From Elusimicrobia bacterium CG08_land_8_20_14_0_20_59_10 (GTDB lineage: Bacteria; Elusimicrobiota; Elusimicrobia; Elusimicrobiales; UBA9959): a DNA stretch of 7,354 nt. The notes under the pieces are model-generated. The model was not told the origin of the DNA. It ran no database searches and was given only the letters and a program-made list of their open reading frames with translations. Both the position numbers and the translations under genes were made by a program. Each line of letters begins with the position of its first letter. The stretch's first letter is position 1. The stretch spans positions 1-7,354 of the forward strand of contig PEXO01000341.1 of assembly GCA_002779045.1 (NCBI GenBank), in the 5' to 3' direction. Below, piece after piece: positions 5,391 to 7,354 of the stretch.

Positions 5391-7354
5391 CTTCCGGTCG
5401 GGACTTTCGCAGGGAAATTGAGGCGCTCCGGGCCGAGATCAGGCGGCACGAGCGCCTTTATTACGTCTCGGATTCCCCCGAAATATCGGACGGCGAATTT
5501 GACGCGCTGATGAACCGGCTGAAGGCGCTGGAGGCGGAGCGTCCGGAACTAGCCGCCGACGATTCCCCTACCAGGCGCGTTGGCGGGGAACGCTCCAACA
5601 CCTTCGCCCCGGTGCCGCACCGCATCCCGATGCTTTCCCTGGACAATTGCTACTCCGAGGATGAGTTCCTGGAATGGCACGGGCGCGTAAAAAAGGGCCT
5701 CGGGGATGAACCGTTCGAGATGGTTGTGGAGGCCAAGATCGACGGCCTTTCCTGCTCCATAGAGTACGAGAAAGGCCGGCTTGCCAGGGCTTCCACGCGC
5801 GGGGACGGGGAGACCGGCGAGGACGTTACTTTGAACGTCCGGACCATCAGGTCGGTCCCTCTCGGCCTCGGCCTGAGCCGTCCGCCGTCCGTCTTCGAGG
5901 CGCGCGGAGAGGTGTACATGGAGAAGGCGGATTTTGAAACCTTGCGCGGGAAAGCGCTGTCCGCGGGGGAAGAGCCTTTCGTGAATCCGCGCAACGCCGC
6001 CGCCGGCTCGCTGCGGCAGAAAGACCCCGCGGTTACGGCCGCCCGACGGCTGAAGTTCATCGCGCACTCCTACGGTTATCTCGACGGGATAGTCGAGCCG
6101 GATTCCCACTGGGAATACCTGAACATCTGCCGCGGGCTCGGTTTCCCTATTTCCACGCTGGGAAGCCGTCCGTGCCGCGGCGCCGGAGAGGTCCTGGAAT
6201 ATTACCGTGATTATTCCAGGAAGCGCTTCACCCTGCCTTTCGAGATAGACGGGCTGGTGATAAAGGTGGACTCGCTCAGGCAGCGCAGGCTGCTCGGCTT
6301 TACCTCGAAGAGCCCGCGCTGGGCGATAGCTGTAAAGTACCCGGCTCAGCAGGCCACCACGGCGGTCCGCGGCGTGGCCTTCTCGGTGGGCCGCACCGGG
6401 GTTATCACTCCGGTGGCGGAGCTTGTGCCGGTGAAATGCGCGGGGGTTACCATTTCCAGCGCTACACTGCATAATTTCGACGAAGTGGAGCGCCTGGGGC
6501 TTAAGATAGGGGACAGGGTGGTAATAGAACGCGCCGGGGAGGTCATCCCCAAAGTGGTAAAAGTTGTGACCGAGGCGCGTACCGGGTCGGAAACGCCGGT
6601 GAAGCCCCCGGAGAACTGCCCGTCGTGCGGGGCGGAAGTGTTCCGCGACGAAGAGGAAGTTGCAGTACGCTGCGTAAATCCCTCCTGCCCCGTGCAGTTC
6701 CGGAGGGCGCTGCTCCATTTCGCTTCGCGCGACGCCATGAATATTGAAGGTCTGGGGGAGTCTTCGGTGGAACAGCTGGAGGGGAAAGGACTGGTGCGGA
6801 GCTTTTCCGGACTCTATAGCCTGAAAAAAGAGGACCTGCTGGGGCTTGAGCTGTTCAAAGATAAAAAAGCGGACAACCTGCTGGCGGAGATACGCGCCAG
6901 CAAAGAGCGGCCGCTGTCGCGCCTTATCTACGCCCTCGGGATAAGGCATATCGGGGAAAAGAGCGCCAGGGTCCTGGCCGGGCATTTCCGGACCATGAAA
7001 GCGTTCCTGGCCTCCGGGCCCGGGGAGCTGGCCCGCGTCAACGAGATCGGCCCGGTCATAGCCGCCGCGGTGACGGAATTCTTCAAATCTGCGGCCACGC
7101 GGGCGCTGGTGGGGGAGCTTGAGGCTGCGGGGCTTAGTATGGACGAGCCGCAGCGCGACGCTTTAGGCGGGAAGCTTTCCGGCAAGACCTTTGTCTTTAC
7201 CGGCGAACTGGCCGGCCTTACCCGCGCCGAGGCGCAGGCTAGAGTGCGCGGGCTGGGCGGTCGGGAAACTTCCTCGGTGTCGGTCAAAACCTCCTATGTC
7301 GTGGCGGGTTCCGCTCCCGGCTCAAAATACGATAAAGCAAAAAAGCTCGGGGTC
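5387..7354 (+). CDS. ligA: NAD-dependent DNA ligase LigA, truncated by the window edge
   Basis: The frame is open from the ATG at 5387 to the last base (656 codons). LigA seals nicks in DNA using NAD+ during replication and repair. Domains in order: Ia NMN-binding helices (Y25-Y26, D35, D39 in E-I-S-D-G-E-F-D); adenylation domain with the AMP-accepting Lys117 in E-A-K-I-D-G, T-R-G-D-G-E-T-G-E-D-V, E-I-D-G-L-V-I-K (Lys293) and A-V-K-Y-P (Lys317); OB fold (about 325-405); four-Cys zinc finger (Cys411, 414, 429, 434); helix-hairpin-helix region (about 445-580, L-G-I-R-H-I-G-E-K-S-A); and BRCT from about 594 (L-S-G-K-T-F-V-F-T-G-E-L) to the edge. All catalytic residues I can place are present. 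Only the last dozen or so residues should be missing. The start overlaps the nusB stop and has no strong ribosome-binding site of its own, which suggests translational coupling. Confidence 0.97.
   Translation, partial: MTSGRDFRREIEALRAEIRRHERLYYVSDSPEISDGEFDALMNRLKALEAERPELAADDSPTRRVGGERSNTFAPVPHRIPMLSLDNCYSEDEFLEWHGRVKKGLGDEPFEMVVEAKIDGLSCSIEYEKGRLARASTRGDGETGEDVTLNVRTIRSVPLGLGLSRPPSVFEARGEVYMEKADFETLRGKALSAGEEPFVNPRNAAAGSLRQKDPAVTAARRLKFIAHSYGYLDGIVEPDSHWEYLNICRGLGFPISTLGSRPCRGAGEVLEYYRDYSRKRFTLPFEIDGLVIKVDSLRQRRLLGFTSKSPRWAIAVKYPAQQATTAVRGVAFSVGRTGVITPVAELVPVKCAGVTISSATLHNFDEVERLGLKIGDRVVIERAGEVIPKVVKVVTEARTGSETPVKPPENCPSCGAEVFRDEEEVAVRCVNPSCPVQFRRALLHFASRDAMNIEGLGESSVEQLEGKGLVRSFSGLYSLKKEDLLGLELFKDKKADNLLAEIRASKERPLSRLIYALGIRHIGEKSARVLAGHFRTMKAFLASGPGELARVNEIGPVIAAAVTEFFKSAATRALVGELEAAGLSMDEPQRDALGGKLSGKTFVFTGELAGLTRAEAQARVRGLGGRETSSVSVKTSYVVAGSAPGSKYDKAKKLGV

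Noticed and set aside
5549..6985. A 478-codon open frame antisense to ligA
   Set aside because: The plus strand has an unambiguous, motif-complete LigA throughout. The antisense product is Arg/His/Gly/Pro-rich with no recognisable domain, the expected shadow of GC-rich codons.

Overview
The window reads as a piece of chromosome from an uncultured Gram-negative bacterium with moderately high GC. It has an outer-membrane PorV/PorQ-type barrel, a neighbouring surface-type protein with a C-terminal sorting (FlgD-Ig-like) domain, a bacterial-type lipoprotein signal, and a core housekeeping set (hemW, nusB, ligA). This combination fits Elusimicrobiota or a similar candidate lineage (WOR-3, Fibrobacterota-like or Ignavibacteria-like) better than Proteobacteria. 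The lineage is an inference from gene style only.

Layout. Left block, plus strand (1-1757): the 3' end of a large secreted protein ending in a type-A-sorting-like domain, then a complete PorV/PorQ-family barrel. A 12-bp GC-only hairpin separates them. A near-perfectly symmetric bidirectional terminator (about 1780-1806) closes this block and also closes the block converging from the right.

Middle block, minus strand (4837 down to 1825): a slipin/stomatin-like SPFH protein, then a 95-bp spacer full of 7-bp repeats plus a perfect 19-bp hairpin, then hemW (GTG start inside the repeat), a short coding-like stretch, a 105-aa single-pass membrane protein and a 216-aa lipoprotein/three-helix membrane protein. 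The last two genes are 4 bp apart and I do not recognise either.

Right block, plus strand (4974 to the end): nusB and ligA overlap by ATGA and are almost certainly cotranscribed. ligA runs off the right edge within its BRCT domain, probably lacking only the last dozen or so residues. The 136-bp gap between the slipin and nusB is a divergent promoter region.

The window is mostly housekeeping. The parts that are not textbook are the heptamer-repeat/hairpin element that forms the 5' end of hemW, the unrecognised membrane pair after hemW with its possible micro-ORF or gene remnant, and the adjacency of a sorting-domain protein to a PorV-type barrel. I see no CRISPR array, no tRNA or rRNA, no transposase and no defence system.
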